A DNA stretch of 64,000 nt from Niallia sp. NCCP-28 (GCF_023168165.1 NZ_BQYJ01000001.1:62001-126000), one strand, 5' to 3'; positions 1 through 9,611 are shown, counted from the stretch's first letter. Program-made: numbers and translations. Notes: generated by a model not told the origin, from the letters alone.

Positions 1-627
1 AGTCGACTTACTGAATTATTAGAAGAATACTATCAAAACGGTTGGATACTTGAAATAGAATCCCTTCAAGCCTTTACGAGGGAGCTGGCAGAAAAAATGG
101 AACAAAATAAATCCTCTCTTTTCGTGTCATTTCCTTGGTATTTTGAAAGAATGGCACCTGTGACAAACAAAAAGGGACTCATGCATTCCAAGGTTTCTAT
201 GGAGATTATTTTCGAAAAAGATAAAGGCTGGAATTTCTTTATAGGCCTGGAATCTGCTATAACTACCCTATGTCCTTGCTCCAAAGAAATCAGTGAATAT
301 AGTGCCCATAACCAGAGAGGGGTTGTAAAGACTTGGATTGAGCTGCCTGTTCATCAAAACTGGCCAACAGATTTAAAAAAGGAACTTCTTCACATCGTAG
401 AATCAAATGCCAGCTCTATGCTTCATCCTGTACTAAAAAGACCAGACGAAAAAAAGGTAACAGAACAAGCCTATGAAAATCCTCGTTTTGTTGAAGATTT
501 AATTCGTCTTGTCGCTGCTGACTTGTATGAAGCAGATTGGGTAAAATCCTTTGTAATAGAATGTCGGAATGAAGAATCCATTCACCTTCATGACGCTTAT
601 GCAAAACTGTCTTATACAAAATCCTAA
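1..627 (+). CDS. folE2: GTP cyclohydrolase FolE2 (type IB), 3' part of gene
   Basis: The reading frame is open from base 1, so the gene begins left of the window; about 208 residues are visible of a family usually near 300. FolE2 converts GTP to dihydroneopterin triphosphate, the first step of folate synthesis, without needing zinc, unlike FolE. The stretch CPCSKEIS followed by HNQRG is the FolE2 active-site signature with its conserved cysteine. The C-terminus is intact. In Bacillus subtilis the orthologue is induced on zinc starvation by Zur, which fits the Zur-type sites in the following genes; its own promoter lies outside the window. Identification is firm, regulation is inferred. Confidence 0.93.
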   Translation, partial: SRLTELLEEYYQNGWILEIESLQAFTRELAEKMEQNKSSLFVSFPWYFERMAPVTNKKGLMHSKVSMEIIFEKDKGWNFFIGLESAITTLCPCSKEISEYSAHNQRGVVKTWIELPVHQNWPTDLKKELLHIVESNASSMLHPVLKRPDEKKVTEQAYENPRFVEDLIRLVAADLYEADWVKSFVIECRNEESIHLHDAYAKLSYTKS

Positions 628-701
628 TGTTACATACGAAAACTATTCTTAAAATTTTTTGTACTAAATAACGCTATTTATATTAAATAAACTAATGGAC
701 T

Positions 702-745
702 CTAGAACAAAAGGTTTATCTACTTTGCTTTACCTTTTGTTCTAG
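702..745. repeat. Long inverted repeat after folE2
   Basis: CTAGAACAAAAGGT is followed 16 bases later by its exact reverse complement, a 14-bp perfect stem. There is no T-run on either side, so a simple intrinsic terminator is not certain. It may end folE2 transcription or be a remnant end of a small mobile element. The rest of the gap 628-1393 holds a dcd remnant, a Zur-like site and a terminator, listed separately. Confidence 0.6.
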
Positions 746-844
746 ATAGCATTGGTTATTAGAAACTGATGAACTATTACCATCTAAATACAACTTCTCG
801 GAGTGACTAAGGAAATACATGAATTTTTATGCTCCTCTACTATT

Positions 845-930
845 AAAAAGGCATAAATCAATAGAAGCAAGTTGAACTTGTCCTGAATAAATAGGTTCTA
901 TTATCAAATTTCCTTTTTCTTTAGTTGTTT
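845..930 (-). pseudogene. Short remnant resembling dCTP deaminase/dUTPase N-terminus
   Basis: On the minus strand one frame reads GNLIIEPIYSGQVQLASIDL, which resembles the N-terminal segment of dCTP deaminases (a LIIEP...QPASIDLRLGN pattern). A stop or frameshift follows at once and no further recognisable domain is present, so this is at most a gene fragment. The resemblance is from memory of the family and is short, so confidence is low. Confidence 0.35.
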
Positions 931-1011
931 TCCCCCAATTTGTTTTAAATTTTCATAAAAAATTAAAACATGAATACATTTCTTTTTTCTCCATCCTAAC
1001 TCTAATACAAA

Positions 1012-1026
1012 TAGAAATGATTACGA
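1012..1026. promoter_or_regulatory. Zur-box-like palindrome (imperfect)
   Basis: TAGAAATGATTACGA matches the Zur consensus TCGTAATnATTACGA at all but two positions, with further outer symmetry AAAT/ATTT. No intact gene lies immediately downstream on either strand, so it may be an orphan site left by gene loss (compare the dcd-like remnant on the minus strand). Confidence 0.45.
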
Positions 1027-1265
1027 TTTATAAATTATAACACTTCCTTTCCAATAGGCTATTATCTGTATATTATATGAAAATAGGAAGCTATAGGTAT
1101 AAGAGGCTCGTCTTTAAATTATTTTTTCTAAATTACTTACTATAAATTTATAACCAAACATTCTCTTAAAAAAGTTTTTTCTTTTCCCCATCATCTCCTG
1201 ATATCTTTTGTCTATTAATTATACGAAGAAAAAAAGAAAGATATTCTTCTTATTTGATTAGTTTT

Positions 1266-1320
1266 CAAAAAAATTACAGACTATAGCAAAAAGCTTAAAA
1301 TATTCTTGGCTATAGTCTGT
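1266..1320 (-). terminator. Intrinsic terminator of the first importer operon
   Basis: ACAGACTATAGC pairs with GCTATAGTCTGT (12-bp stem, 1276-1320). On the minus strand it is followed by a run of seven T. It lies about 75 bp after the MATE gene stop and closes the operon that starts at 7592. Confidence 0.8.
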
Positions 1321-1393
1321 AGTTACAATATGGCTTCCCTTAAAATAGCTCTATAGTTTTTATGCTTATTAATATAGAATATTTTTTTATTTA

Positions 1394-2716
1394 TTATTCT
1401 AATTCTTTAAATACTATTTTCTCTTTTAACTTTGGTAGATATCTTATTAAAAGCAGGGATCTGCACAAACTAAACACAATAAAAGAAAACCATAATCCAT
1501 GGTTGCCCCAATAATGGGTGAATGGAAAAAGTACAAGAAAAAATATCAGTACAGATCCAATCATCGAGTTCCTGACCAAGCCTGCTTCTGTAGCACCTGT
1601 AAATACTCCGTAAAATACAAGGCCAAAGCAAGAGCAAATCGGGAATAAAACAAGCCAATATTCATATTCCTTGCTAATCGTTACCACATCTTTTACGATT
1701 GTAAAGAGGGGAATAATATTTTCTTTAAATAAGAAATAAAAAAGGGAAATGGCAATAGAAAATAAAATCGACCATTGATACGATTTTTTTACCGTATTAT
1801 TATAAAGCTGTTTATTTCCTTGCCCTACTGCTCTACCAGTTAATATACTAGAAGCATTTGCTAAACCATCATAAAAATAAGCCATTATGTAATGAATTTG
1901 AATTAAAATAGCGTTTGCGGCTAATATTTCTGTTCCATATGCAGCACCTTTTGCTGTAAAAACATTAAATACCAATAATAAACAAATCGTACGCATAAAT
2001 AAATCGCGATTGACAGCCATCATTTTCTTTAAAGGAGCTTTATCTAGCAATTCTTTCCCTAAAATAGTTAAGTGGAAATCTATTCGAAGCTTATCGTTTT
2101 TAAATAAGAAATAAATGCCTCCCAAAAAAGCGGCCATTTCAGCAATTAAGGTGGCAGCTGCTACTCCTTTTACTCCAAACCCCAAAAGAATGACAAACAA
2201 ATACGCTAGAATGATATTGATCATATTCATCATAATTTGTATAAAAACGGTTTTTTTAATATGGGACATTCCCAGGAGCCAGCCCAGGATAACATAGTTC
2301 ATCAATGTAAAAGGAGCACCCCAAATGCGTATAAAAAAATAGTCAGCACTTACTGCCTTGACTTCCCCTTTTATCCCCAAAGAAACTTGCGCAAAATATA
2401 AAATGACATCTTGAAATAAAATAAACAGCAAACCCACTAATAGAGCAATAACCATGGGACGAAATAATGCCATAGCACTTTTCAAATCGTCTTCTGCTCC
2501 ATTTGCCTGTGCTGCAAATCCAGATGTACTGACGCGCAAGAATCCAAATAGCCAATACATTGTATTAAAAATGACCGTTCCTACAGCAACTCCGCCAATA
2601 TAAGCAGGATTTGGAATTCGGCCGACTACAGCTGTATCTACAGCACCAAGAAGAGGAACCGTAATGGTTGAAATAATAAGTGGGATAGCGAGGGATAGAT
2701 AATACTTATGTGTCAT
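1394..2716 (-). CDS. MATE family (DinF-like) efflux transporter
   Basis: A 440-residue polytopic membrane protein with about twelve hydrophobic segments and the MATE N-terminal pattern (LAIPLIISTITVPLLGAVD, then VVGRI). MATE proteins export small cationic or drug-like molecules using Na+ or H+ gradients. It starts 9 bp after the upstream ATPase gene and ends before a clear terminator, so it is the last gene of the Zur-box-fronted importer operon. This placement is unusual for a drug pump and suggests export of a ligand, possibly the metallophore that the importer takes back, by analogy with the exporter/importer pairing in the staphylopine Cnt system. That role is inference; the family call is secure. 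Confidence 0.88.
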   Translation of the reverse strand: MTHKYYLSLAIPLIISTITVPLLGAVDTAVVGRIPNPAYIGGVAVGTVIFNTMYWLFGFLRVSTSGFAAQANGAEDDLKSAMALFRPMVIALLVGLLFILFQDVILYFAQVSLGIKGEVKAVSADYFFIRIWGAPFTLMNYVILGWLLGMSHIKKTVFIQIMMNMINIILAYLFVILLGFGVKGVAAATLIAEMAAFLGGIYFLFKNDKLRIDFHLTILGKELLDKAPLKKMMAVNRDLFMRTICLLLVFNVFTAKGAAYGTEILAANAILIQIHYIMAYFYDGLANASSILTGRAVGQGNKQLYNNTVKKSYQWSILFSIAISLFYFLFKENIIPLFTIVKDVVTISKEYEYWLVLFPICSCFGLVFYGVFTGATEAGLVRNSMIGSVLIFFLVLFPFTHYWGNHGLWFSFIVFSLCRSLLLIRYLPKLKEKIVFKELE

Positions 2717-2725
2717 ATGATTCTC

Positions 2726-3487
2726 CTACTCTTCAAAAACAGAAATCAATTCTTTTGTATAAGAGTTTCTGCTATTTAATAATAAAGCTTCTTTATTAAA
2801 TGAATCTACTATACTTCCCTCTTTCATCACCATGATTTGTTGACTAATCATATGCACAGCAGCTAAATCATGTGAAATAAACAAATACGATAATTCTAGT
2901 TCTACACGAAGTTGTTCCAATAACTTCAAAAACTGGTTCTGTGAGAAAACATCTAAACTTGCAGTAGGCTCGTCTAATAATAATAAAGCTGGTTCAATGC
3001 TAATTGCTCTGGCAATAGCCACTCGCTGTTTTTGCCCTCCACTCAATTCATGGGGGTAAGCATTAGCCATTCTACTTGGCAAATCAACCATATCTAACAA
3101 ATCTCGAACAAACTGCTCTTGGTTCTGGTAGTTTAAGTGACGCAGCTGTATCTGTGACTCAAATTGTATAAATGGATCTAGAAGACTATCCTTTATCTTT
3201 AATTTGGGATTTAAAGAACTGGTTGGATTTTGAAAGACAGCCTGTACATGTTTCCTTAACGACCCCATATCCTTATTTTGATCAAGTAGTGTATTAAATA
3301 ATACTATTTCTCCACTGTCTATACTTTCTATTCCTAATATACATCTAGCTAGAGTGCTTTTTCCACAGCCGCTTTCCCCTACTAACCCTACACATATTCC
3401 TTTCTTGATTTGAAAAGTAATATCCTTTAAAACGGATGCCTTCTTTTTATAATTTTTATTTAGATTTTTTACTTTTAATACGTCCAT
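2726..3487 (-). CDS. Nickel/peptide-type ABC importer ATPase (NikE/OppF class)
   Basis: Second ATPase of importer 1. It has Walker [10 protein letters not shown], signature LSGGQKQR, Walker [11 protein letters not shown] and the H-loop (SHDLA). Length (about 253 residues) is normal for NikE/CntF-type subunits. The start is placed at MDVLKVKNL because this ATG overlaps the preceding stop (TAGTATG) and a GGAGG lies upstream; an upstream ATG at 3508 is less likely. It would energise the permease pair 4298-6063 with the ATPase at 3489-4295. Confidence 0.9.
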   Translation of the reverse strand: MDVLKVKNLNKNYKKKASVLKDITFQIKKGICVGLVGESGCGKSTLARCILGIESIDSGEIVLFNTLLDQNKDMGSLRKHVQAVFQNPTSSLNPKLKIKDSLLDPFIQFESQIQLRHLNYQNQEQFVRDLLDMVDLPSRMANAYPHELSGGQKQRVAIARAISIEPALLLLDEPTASLDVFSQNQFLKLLEQLRVELELSYLFISHDLAAVHMISQQIMVMKEGSIVDSFNKEALLLNSRNSYTKELISVFEE

Positions 3488-3488
3488 A

Positions 3489-4295
3489 CTAATACAAGAC
3501 CTCCACATTTTCTAATGCTGATACTCTATCCGATATGGTTGGTATGGCGGATAACAGTTGTGCTGTATACGGATGCTTAGGTGCATAAATTATTTCTTTT
3601 TTAGCATTGCTTTCGATAATCTCTCCTTCTTTCATGACAGAAATATGATCTGCATACTTCCTTGCATGTCTTAAATCGTGAGTAATAAAAAGAACAGAGC
3701 ACTTTGTCTCCACTCTTAATTTTTGTATCAACTCTAAAATATGCTTTGAAGTCACGCTATCTAGTGCAGTTGTCGGTTCATCGGCAATCAATAGTTTAGG
3801 CTTTAAAAGCATAGCTAAAGCAATAGCTGCACGTTGGAGCTGTCCTCCGCTCATCTGGAAAGAATAACTTTTATACACTCTTTCTCCTTCAAGATTCACA
3901 GCCTCCAGTGCTGAAGTGGCCATTTCTCGCCTTTCTTTTTTGTTTAGGGAAAGATGTGTTTTGATATATTCATCAAAATGCTTGCCAATTGTATAAAACG
4001 GGGTAAAAGAGCTAGTATAATCTTGGAATATATAAGAAATTTCCCTTCCTCGAATATTTCTCAGCTCTTTTTTTGATAAGTCAAATAATGATTGACCCTT
4101 TAAAGAAATACTCCCGGAAAAAGAGAACTGCTTCGATAACAATTGACCAATTGCAGAAGCAGTTAAACTTTTTCCACTTCCGCTTTGTCCAATAAGAGCA
4201 TGCCATTCTCCTTCTTCTATTTCAAATGAAACTGATCGTACTAATGTTTCCATTTTATGATGAATGGATAAATCTTTAATCGATAAAACCGACAT
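3489..4295 (-). CDS. Nickel/peptide-type ABC importer ATPase (NikD/OppD class)
   Basis: First ATPase of importer 1, 268 residues. It shows Walker A GQSGSGKSLTA, signature MSGGQLQR, Walker B LLIADEPTTALD and the OppD/NikD-type C-terminal motif HPYTAQLLSAIP. Preceded by an AGAGAGG ribosome-binding site and only 2 bp downstream of the permease gene, so clearly in the same operon. It pairs with the following NikE-like ATPase as a heterodimer. Confidence 0.91.
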   Translation of the reverse strand: MSVLSIKDLSIHHKMETLVRSVSFEIEEGEWHALIGQSGSGKSLTASAIGQLLSKQFSFSGSISLKGQSLFDLSKKELRNIRGREISYIFQDYTSSFTPFYTIGKHFDEYIKTHLSLNKKERREMATSALEAVNLEGERVYKSYSFQMSGGQLQRAAIALAMLLKPKLLIADEPTTALDSVTSKHILELIQKLRVETKCSVLFITHDLRHARKYADHISVMKEGEIIESNAKKEIIYAPKHPYTAQLLSAIPTISDRVSALENVEVLY

Positions 4296-4297
4296 GT

Positions 4298-5119
4298 TTA
4301 TACCTCTCTTTTCACATCATATTTATCACGCAAATAATCTCCTAATAAATTAGAAAATAGAACAACTGTGATAATTGCTATGCCTGGAAATATCATTAAT
4401 AGACTATTAGATTGAAAATTTGCTTTTGCTTCATTTAGCATAGCACCCCATTCCGGTGTTGGCGGTTGTGCGCCTAGTCCAATATAGGAAAGAGCTGATA
4501 GTAATAAAATTATTTTTCCTAAATCTAAGCTTGCTAAAACAAACACATTTCCAATCACATGCGGCACTAAATGTTTTTTCATTATTTGATAAGAGCCTAA
4601 TCCATTTATTTTTGCTTGCATCACATAATCCTTTTGTTTTTCCAAAATGACCGTACTGCGGACTAGTCTGGCATAACCTACCCACTTAACAAATATGACA
4701 GCGATTAATAAATTGATAATACTAGGCCCTAAAAGTCCACTAAGAATAATGGCAATAATCGTATCAGGAAACGATAAAAAGGCATCTGCTATTCGCATAA
4801 AAAAACGATCTATTTTTCCTCCGATAAAACCAGCAATAATTCCAACTGGAACACCTATTAGCAAGGCTCCCACTAATGCCAAAGCACTATAACCAACTGT
4901 ATAAATGGAACCAAGTAAAATTCTTGTCAATACGTCTCTGCCAAGGTGGTCTGTACCAAATGGGTGAACAAAACTTGGCTGCAGCATTTTGTCCTTAAAG
5001 TTAACAAAATTGGGATCATGGTTTAAAATCAGACAGTATATAATAAGAGCAATAACTCCTAAACCTATCCATATCAACAAAGATGTTTTTATTTTCTGAG
5101 AATGAGCGATTTTCTTCAT
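4298..5119 (-). CDS. Nickel/peptide-type ABC importer permease (NikC/OppC class)
   Basis: 273 residues with N-terminal membrane segment, the PFGTDHLGRDVLTRIL motif typical of NikC/DppC/OppC and C-terminal SYIGLGAQPPTPEWGAML, which is a hallmark of this permease class. About six membrane helices. Follows the NikB-like permease by 11 bp. Forms the membrane channel of importer 1 with that partner. Confidence 0.92.
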   Translation of the reverse strand: MKKIAHSQKIKTSLLIWIGLGVIALIIYCLILNHDPNFVNFKDKMLQPSFVHPFGTDHLGRDVLTRILLGSIYTVGYSALALVGALLIGVPVGIIAGFIGGKIDRFFMRIADAFLSFPDTIIAIILSGLLGPSIINLLIAVIFVKWVGYARLVRSTVILEKQKDYVMQAKINGLGSYQIMKKHLVPHVIGNVFVLASLDLGKIILLLSALSYIGLGAQPPTPEWGAMLNEAKANFQSNSLLMIFPGIAIITVVLFSNLLGDYLRDKYDVKREV

Positions 5120-5130
5120 GATTGCTTATT

Positions 5131-6063
5131 TCACCCTTTCAAGCGTACTTCTGGATTTAAGTAGCGATAAGACACATCCACCAGCGTATTTATAACAAAA
5201 ACGATAATGGCCATTAGTAAAATATATCCTTGAATAATGGGGTAATCTCTTGAGGTAATACTTGAAACAACTAACTTTCCAACCCCTGGATAAGCAAATA
5301 AAACTTCAATTACTACTATACCGCCAATCAGACTTCCTAAACTTACGCCAAATACCGTAATCACTGGAGTTAAACTATGCCTAAATACATGTGCAAAAAA
5401 TATCCTGCTTTCTGATAACCCCCTTGAGCGTGCGGCCTTTATAAAGTCTTGCCCCATTGTTTCTAACAAGCTTGAACGTATTAATCGGACATATACAGAA
5501 GCCATTGCAATGCCAAGAGTTAGGGATGGCAATATAATAGAGGAGAATCCGTCCCTCCCCATCGTCGGAAAAATATTTAGCTTGACGGCAAATAGGTCAA
5601 TAAAAATTAATCCCAGCCAAAAACTCGGAACCGCAGAGCCAATTAAGGAAAGCAAACGGCTTAGCTGATCAATCCAACTATTTTTATAAAGCGCAGATAA
5701 GGATCCTAATGGGACAGCGATCAATGACATAACAAGCAAAGAGAAAACAGTCAATTCCAACGTTGCAGGCAGCCGAGAAAAAAGAATATCCAGCACTGGT
5801 TCATTTGTTATATAGGAATTTCCAAAATCAAGCTGAAAAAAATTAGTCAGCCAATTCCAATATTGCATAGGAATTGGCTGATCAAACCCTAGTTCTGTTC
5901 GTAATTCTTCGATTTGCTCTGTATTAACGGCAACATCATCTACACGAAGAATCGATTTTACAGGATCACCAGGAGTAAGCTTAATTAAAAGAAAGCTAAC
6001 AAATGAGAGAATAACAAAAAACAAAATGACTTCCAAAAGTCTTTTTCCTGCTAATTTCAGCAT
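5131..6063 (-). CDS. Nickel/peptide-type ABC importer permease (NikB/OppB class)
   Basis: 310 residues. The N-terminus LLIKLTPGDPV and the EAA loop region (KAARSRGLSESRI) are typical of NikB/DppB, as are FAYPGVGKLVVSSI and the C-terminal DVSYRYLNPEVRL. The ATG overlaps the stop of the binding-protein gene by one base (TAATG), indicating translational coupling. Intact, unlike its counterpart in importer 2. Confidence 0.93.
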   Translation of the reverse strand: MLKLAGKRLLEVILFFVILSFVSFLLIKLTPGDPVKSILRVDDVAVNTEQIEELRTELGFDQPIPMQYWNWLTNFFQLDFGNSYITNEPVLDILFSRLPATLELTVFSLLVMSLIAVPLGSLSALYKNSWIDQLSRLLSLIGSAVPSFWLGLIFIDLFAVKLNIFPTMGRDGFSSIILPSLTLGIAMASVYVRLIRSSLLETMGQDFIKAARSRGLSESRIFFAHVFRHSLTPVITVFGVSLGSLIGGIVVIEVLFAYPGVGKLVVSSITSRDYPIIQGYILLMAIIVFVINTLVDVSYRYLNPEVRLKG

Positions 6064-7592
6064 TATTTCACATCCAGTTTATTTGTTAACATATAATATT
6101 CACTCTTCGTTGTTACCCAATTTTGTACTTTCTTACCGTTATATGCAACAATTGCATTGGGATGTACGATAAAGGAATGTAAATACTCCTGATCAATTAT
6201 AGTCGTCATGTCTTTTGCAAGTTCATCACGTTGCTCCGCATCTACTGTTTGATTAAGAGTTTCTAATTTAGCAATCAATTCTTTATTATTTACACTTCCA
6301 TAATTTAGAGCACCAGTTGGCGAATAAGTAGCATTTAGAAAATAACCAGCATCTCCCCTTGGAGCGGTTAAACTGCTATAAGTAGCTAAATCCCAATCTT
6401 TATTAGTACTCATATATTCATCAATATTTTCTACCTGCTGAATCTCTATATTTACTCCTATTTGTTTTGCATTAGATTGCACTAATTGTGAAATCATCGG
6501 CAGTTCAGGTCTTGCTTGATAAGTTAATAATTTAAATGTTAATGCCTTGCCATCTTTTTTCATCACACCCTTTACTAATTGATATCCTGCTTCTTCCAGA
6601 TATTTTTTTGCTTCTTTTAAACTATATGTTTTTTCTTTTTGATCAGCTGCAAAAGAGAAGGTAGATAAAAATGGTCCTTTTGCTACTTCAGCTTGTCCTT
6701 CTAGAATAGAACCAACAATTTCTTCTCTATCTAATAAACTGTCTAGCGCCTTTCTAATATTAAGATCTTGCAATGTCTCTTTTTGAAAATTCATTGTAAG
6801 TTGATGTGTGCGTAAGCTTGGAACAGATTCTACCACCATACCTTCTATCGCTTTCAGCTCTTCTAAACTTTCAACTGGCGGTCGATACGTTATATCTGCC
6901 TCCCCTGCTTTTAAAGCTAAAAACCGAGCATTTGCATCTTCATTAAAGGAAAAAGTTGCTTTATCTAATTTAGCTGCCCCGTCCCAGTAATCAGCATATT
7001 TAGTCAATTGTATGGCACTTCCTGAAGTAAAGGATGCCACTTTAAATGGTCCAGTTCCAATAGGGTTATTCACATAATCTTTTTCATCTACATCTATAAT
7101 AGATGTATTAGGATGCACTAATTCTGAAGGGAATTCTGGAAATGGTTTTTCCGTTACAATCGTTAATGTATGTCCTTCTGCTTTTAAAGAAACTATCTTT
7201 AAAGCACTTTTCACTGCTTCATTGTCTTTTATTGCACGTTCTAGGGACCTTTTCACTGCTTCCGCATCTACTTTTTTCCCATTTTGGAATGTCATATCAT
7301 CATTTATAGTAAAGACCCAATGCTTTCCGTCTTCACTTTTCCAATCCTTTGCTAGCCAAGGCTCTATCTTTAAATTTTTATCATTCATTTTCACAAGCGT
7401 TTCTGTGATGCCTGCTCTGACTGCTGCATATGTAGTGTCCACATTAGGATCTAGCGTACTAGTTGCAAAATTAAATAAAAGGTTAAGTTCCTTTCCTGTT
7501 GTTTTTTCTTGCTTATCCTTATTGCTGCTAGAACACCCTGCCACAACAGCAACAATCACCAAAAATATAAATAGCTGTAAGATTTTTTTCAT
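6063..7592 (-). CDS. Nickel/peptide-type solute-binding lipoprotein (NikA/CntA-like), importer 1
   Basis: 509 residues, SBP_bac_5 family. An N-terminal signal ends in the lipobox VVAGC, so the mature protein is lipid-anchored outside the membrane. WLAKDWKSEDGKHWVFTI and NPIGTGPFKV are typical family motifs. First gene of a six-gene operon: binding protein, two permeases, two ATPases, MATE exporter. A strong AGGAGG precedes the ATG. Ligand cannot be read from sequence; family members bind peptides, nickel or metal-metallophore complexes. The two Zur-like sites in its promoter favour a zinc-related ligand. Confidence 0.9.
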   Translation of the reverse strand: MKKILQLFIFLVIVAVVAGCSSSNKDKQEKTTGKELNLLFNFATSTLDPNVDTTYAAVRAGITETLVKMNDKNLKIEPWLAKDWKSEDGKHWVFTINDDMTFQNGKKVDAEAVKRSLERAIKDNEAVKSALKIVSLKAEGHTLTIVTEKPFPEFPSELVHPNTSIIDVDEKDYVNNPIGTGPFKVASFTSGSAIQLTKYADYWDGAAKLDKATFSFNEDANARFLALKAGEADITYRPPVESLEELKAIEGMVVESVPSLRTHQLTMNFQKETLQDLNIRKALDSLLDREEIVGSILEGQAEVAKGPFLSTFSFAADQKEKTYSLKEAKKYLEEAGYQLVKGVMKKDGKALTFKLLTYQARPELPMISQLVQSNAKQIGVNIEIQQVENIDEYMSTNKDWDLATYSSLTAPRGDAGYFLNATYSPTGALNYGSVNNKELIAKLETLNQTVDAEQRDELAKDMTTIIDQEYLHSFIVHPNAIVAYNGKKVQNWVTTKSEYYMLTNKLDVK

Positions 7593-7611
7593 TTTTTCCT
7601 CCTGAAATAAA

Positions 7612-7682
7612 TAGTAATCATTTCGTTTTACTTCTCATATTTTAGTGCAATTAATTTTAATTGTAAATAGTAATTGTTACGA
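7612..7682 (-). promoter_or_regulatory. Promoter of importer 1 with two Zur-box-like sites
   Basis: On the minus strand a sigma-A-like promoter reads TTTACA (7662-7667), 17-bp spacer, TAAAAT (7639-7644). TAGTAATTGTTACGA (7668-7682) abuts the -35 and matches the Zur consensus TCGTAATnATTACGA except at two positions; TAGTAATCATTTCGT (7612-7626) lies downstream of the -10 and is weaker. Two sites flanking the promoter would allow tight zinc-dependent repression. The rest of the gap up to 8186 shows nothing convincing. Confidence 0.7.
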
Positions 7683-8186
7683 TTTAATTATTTTTTCATT
7701 TTTTTCACATCCACTTTTAATCTTATTGTAGTAATTAACATATTCCGATATTAATGTTAAAATTGATTCTGTTAATAAATTTATCTAAATTCTTTGTCAA
7801 TATCATTTTTCCTATTCCATTCAAAAAAAGGCATACATTTAAAGTTTAGGTACATCTAACAAGCTTGAAATCAATAGTAATTCTAGAATCTTTACTTTAA
7901 CCTCTTCCTTACATATAAAGTAAAAAAAGATATATCCTATCGTATCTACTACTGATATAATCACATTTTCCAAATGAAAATTTTACAGCCTTCTTTATAC
8001 AATCCATTGTTTGTACCATTTGAAAGTATCATATTAAGTCAGTTATATGAGCAGGTGATAACAAGTCATAAATCCTTTACTACTACTACATATTCCTTTA
8101 AATTTATGGATAATACATTCTTTTTATTATTTGTTCTAATATACTACAAAGATTATAATCAATAAATTAATATCTTATGCTAATAC

Positions 8187-8236
8187 AAAAAGCATGTAGA
8201 ATAAGTTCCTTATTGAACTAATCCTACATGCTTTTT
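8187..8236 (-). terminator. Intrinsic terminator (bidirectional) after broken ABC ATPase
   Basis: AAAAAGCATGTAG and CTACATGCTTTTT form a 13-bp stem, extended by an inner AGTTC/GAACT pair, with T-runs on both sides. It ends the minus-strand ABC ATPase remnant at 8254. Confidence 0.8.
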
Positions 8237-8253
8237 AAATTTCTTCTTACCTT

Positions 8254-8834
8254 TTATAGATCTTCTACCTTTACAACTCTAGTACATATAACTTTAGCCA
8301 AATGTGGATTATGCGTTATCGTAAGGATACCTATATTATATTTCTTAGCATACTCCAAAATAACATTCCATATCTGAGATTGCGTAATAGTGTCAAGCAT
8401 TGTACTAATTTCATCTGGTATAATAAATTTTGTTTGAGGATTCAAGACTCTCATTACACAAAACCTTTGCAATTGACCGCCTGATAATTCATTTGGCCAT
8501 CTGCTATAGAAATGAGGATTTATTCCTAATTTCTCTCTTAACTCCTCATCAATTTCTCCATTCTCCATTTTGGATTTACAGCTTGCTCTGGGTGTTGATA
8601 AATCATTTGAACAGGTTGAAAACCAGTTTTTTTTATAGGGTTTTCATCTAGAATTACCTTTCCTTGATGTGGTTTTATATGTCCAGCAAGAATTTTCCCC
8701 AACGTACTTTTCGCATAACCGCTTGGGCCTAATAGACCTACTACCTCTCCGGATTCCATAGATAGATTGACATTATCCAAAATTATATTATTATTTTCAT
8801 ATTGAAAACTAATATTACAACATTCTAACTTCAT
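8254..8834 (-). pseudogene. Broken ABC ATPase (NikE/OppF-like)
   Basis: Two overlapping reading frames together make one ABC ATPase. The upper part (8538-8834) starts MKLECCNISFQYEN and carries a damaged Walker A, GPSGYAKST instead of GPSGCGKST. The lower part (8254-8568) has signature LSGGQLQR and a damaged Walker B (FIIPDE). A frameshift near 8540-8570 separates them. The two altered nucleotide-binding motifs in addition to the frameshift show long-standing decay. It looks like the remains of a third importer of the type found on both sides, or of a transporter once controlled by the adjacent LysR gene. Confidence 0.8.
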
Positions 8835-8840
8835 TTATAA

Positions 8841-9611
8841 ATTCGCCCTCACTTTGTCTATAAATCTATTAGAAGCTATAGTGGGAGAAAAACTTTTCAC
8901 GAGAAAAACAAGAAGTGTGGAGATAACAGAGGCAGGTAAAATTTTTTATGATTATGCACAGCTTCTATTAAAGCTTTGACGGCAGGGATTCAAGCTGTTC
9001 GGTTGCAGCCAAGATATCGCGAAACCTTAACCATAGGAGCTCTTAACTCTCTTTGGAGCACAAATGTTTTTCATAAAGTAACCGAATACTCTCAGGAATA
9101 CCAAGACATAAACTTACGACTGATAACAGGACATACATATGATATCATTCCTAAAATTCAAAATGGATCGATTGATATTGGCTTTGTAAATAGTCCTCCA
9201 TGCACACCCTTTTTTAAAACGATTCATTATAAAGAAGAATCCATACAATTAGTGGGTTCTCCCAAGTTAGTCAAAAGACTAGGTACCATTAGCACATTAG
9301 ATTTACCCTATATACATTTTCATTGGGGAATGCCCTTTACAGAATGGTTTGAGGAGGAAATCGGAAAGCAAGATACCATAAGAATACGAGTTGATAATTT
9401 AGCTATTGTATTACAATTCATACTGCAAGGAAAAGGCATTGGTTTTTTATTAGATAGCATAAGTAGACGATATATTAATAATGGGCAGCTTTTACCTATA
9501 AAATTAAAATCTTCTTATGCAATTCCAGCAAGACTCGTTTATATTATCTACGCTGTTGAAAAGGCAAATAAAATAAAAGAATTTCTTGACTATATAAATC
9601 AAAAACAATAA
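8841..9611 (+). pseudogene. Broken LysR-family regulator
   Basis: The frame from about 8841 gives SINLLEAIVGEKLFTRKTRS and then VEITEAGKIFYDYAQ, the end of a LysR helix-turn-helix domain and linker, closed by a stop at about 8977. The effector domain continues in another frame (8976-9611, TIGALNSLW... to KANKIKEFLDYINQKQ). The first part of the DNA-binding domain is missing, so the protein cannot be functional as written. It is divergent from the broken ABC ATPase, suggesting a lost regulator-transporter pair. Confidence 0.75.

Noticed and set aside
7974-8165. Plus-strand frame of 63 codons
   Set aside because: No ribosome-binding site, no recognisable sequence, AT-driven hydrophobic composition.
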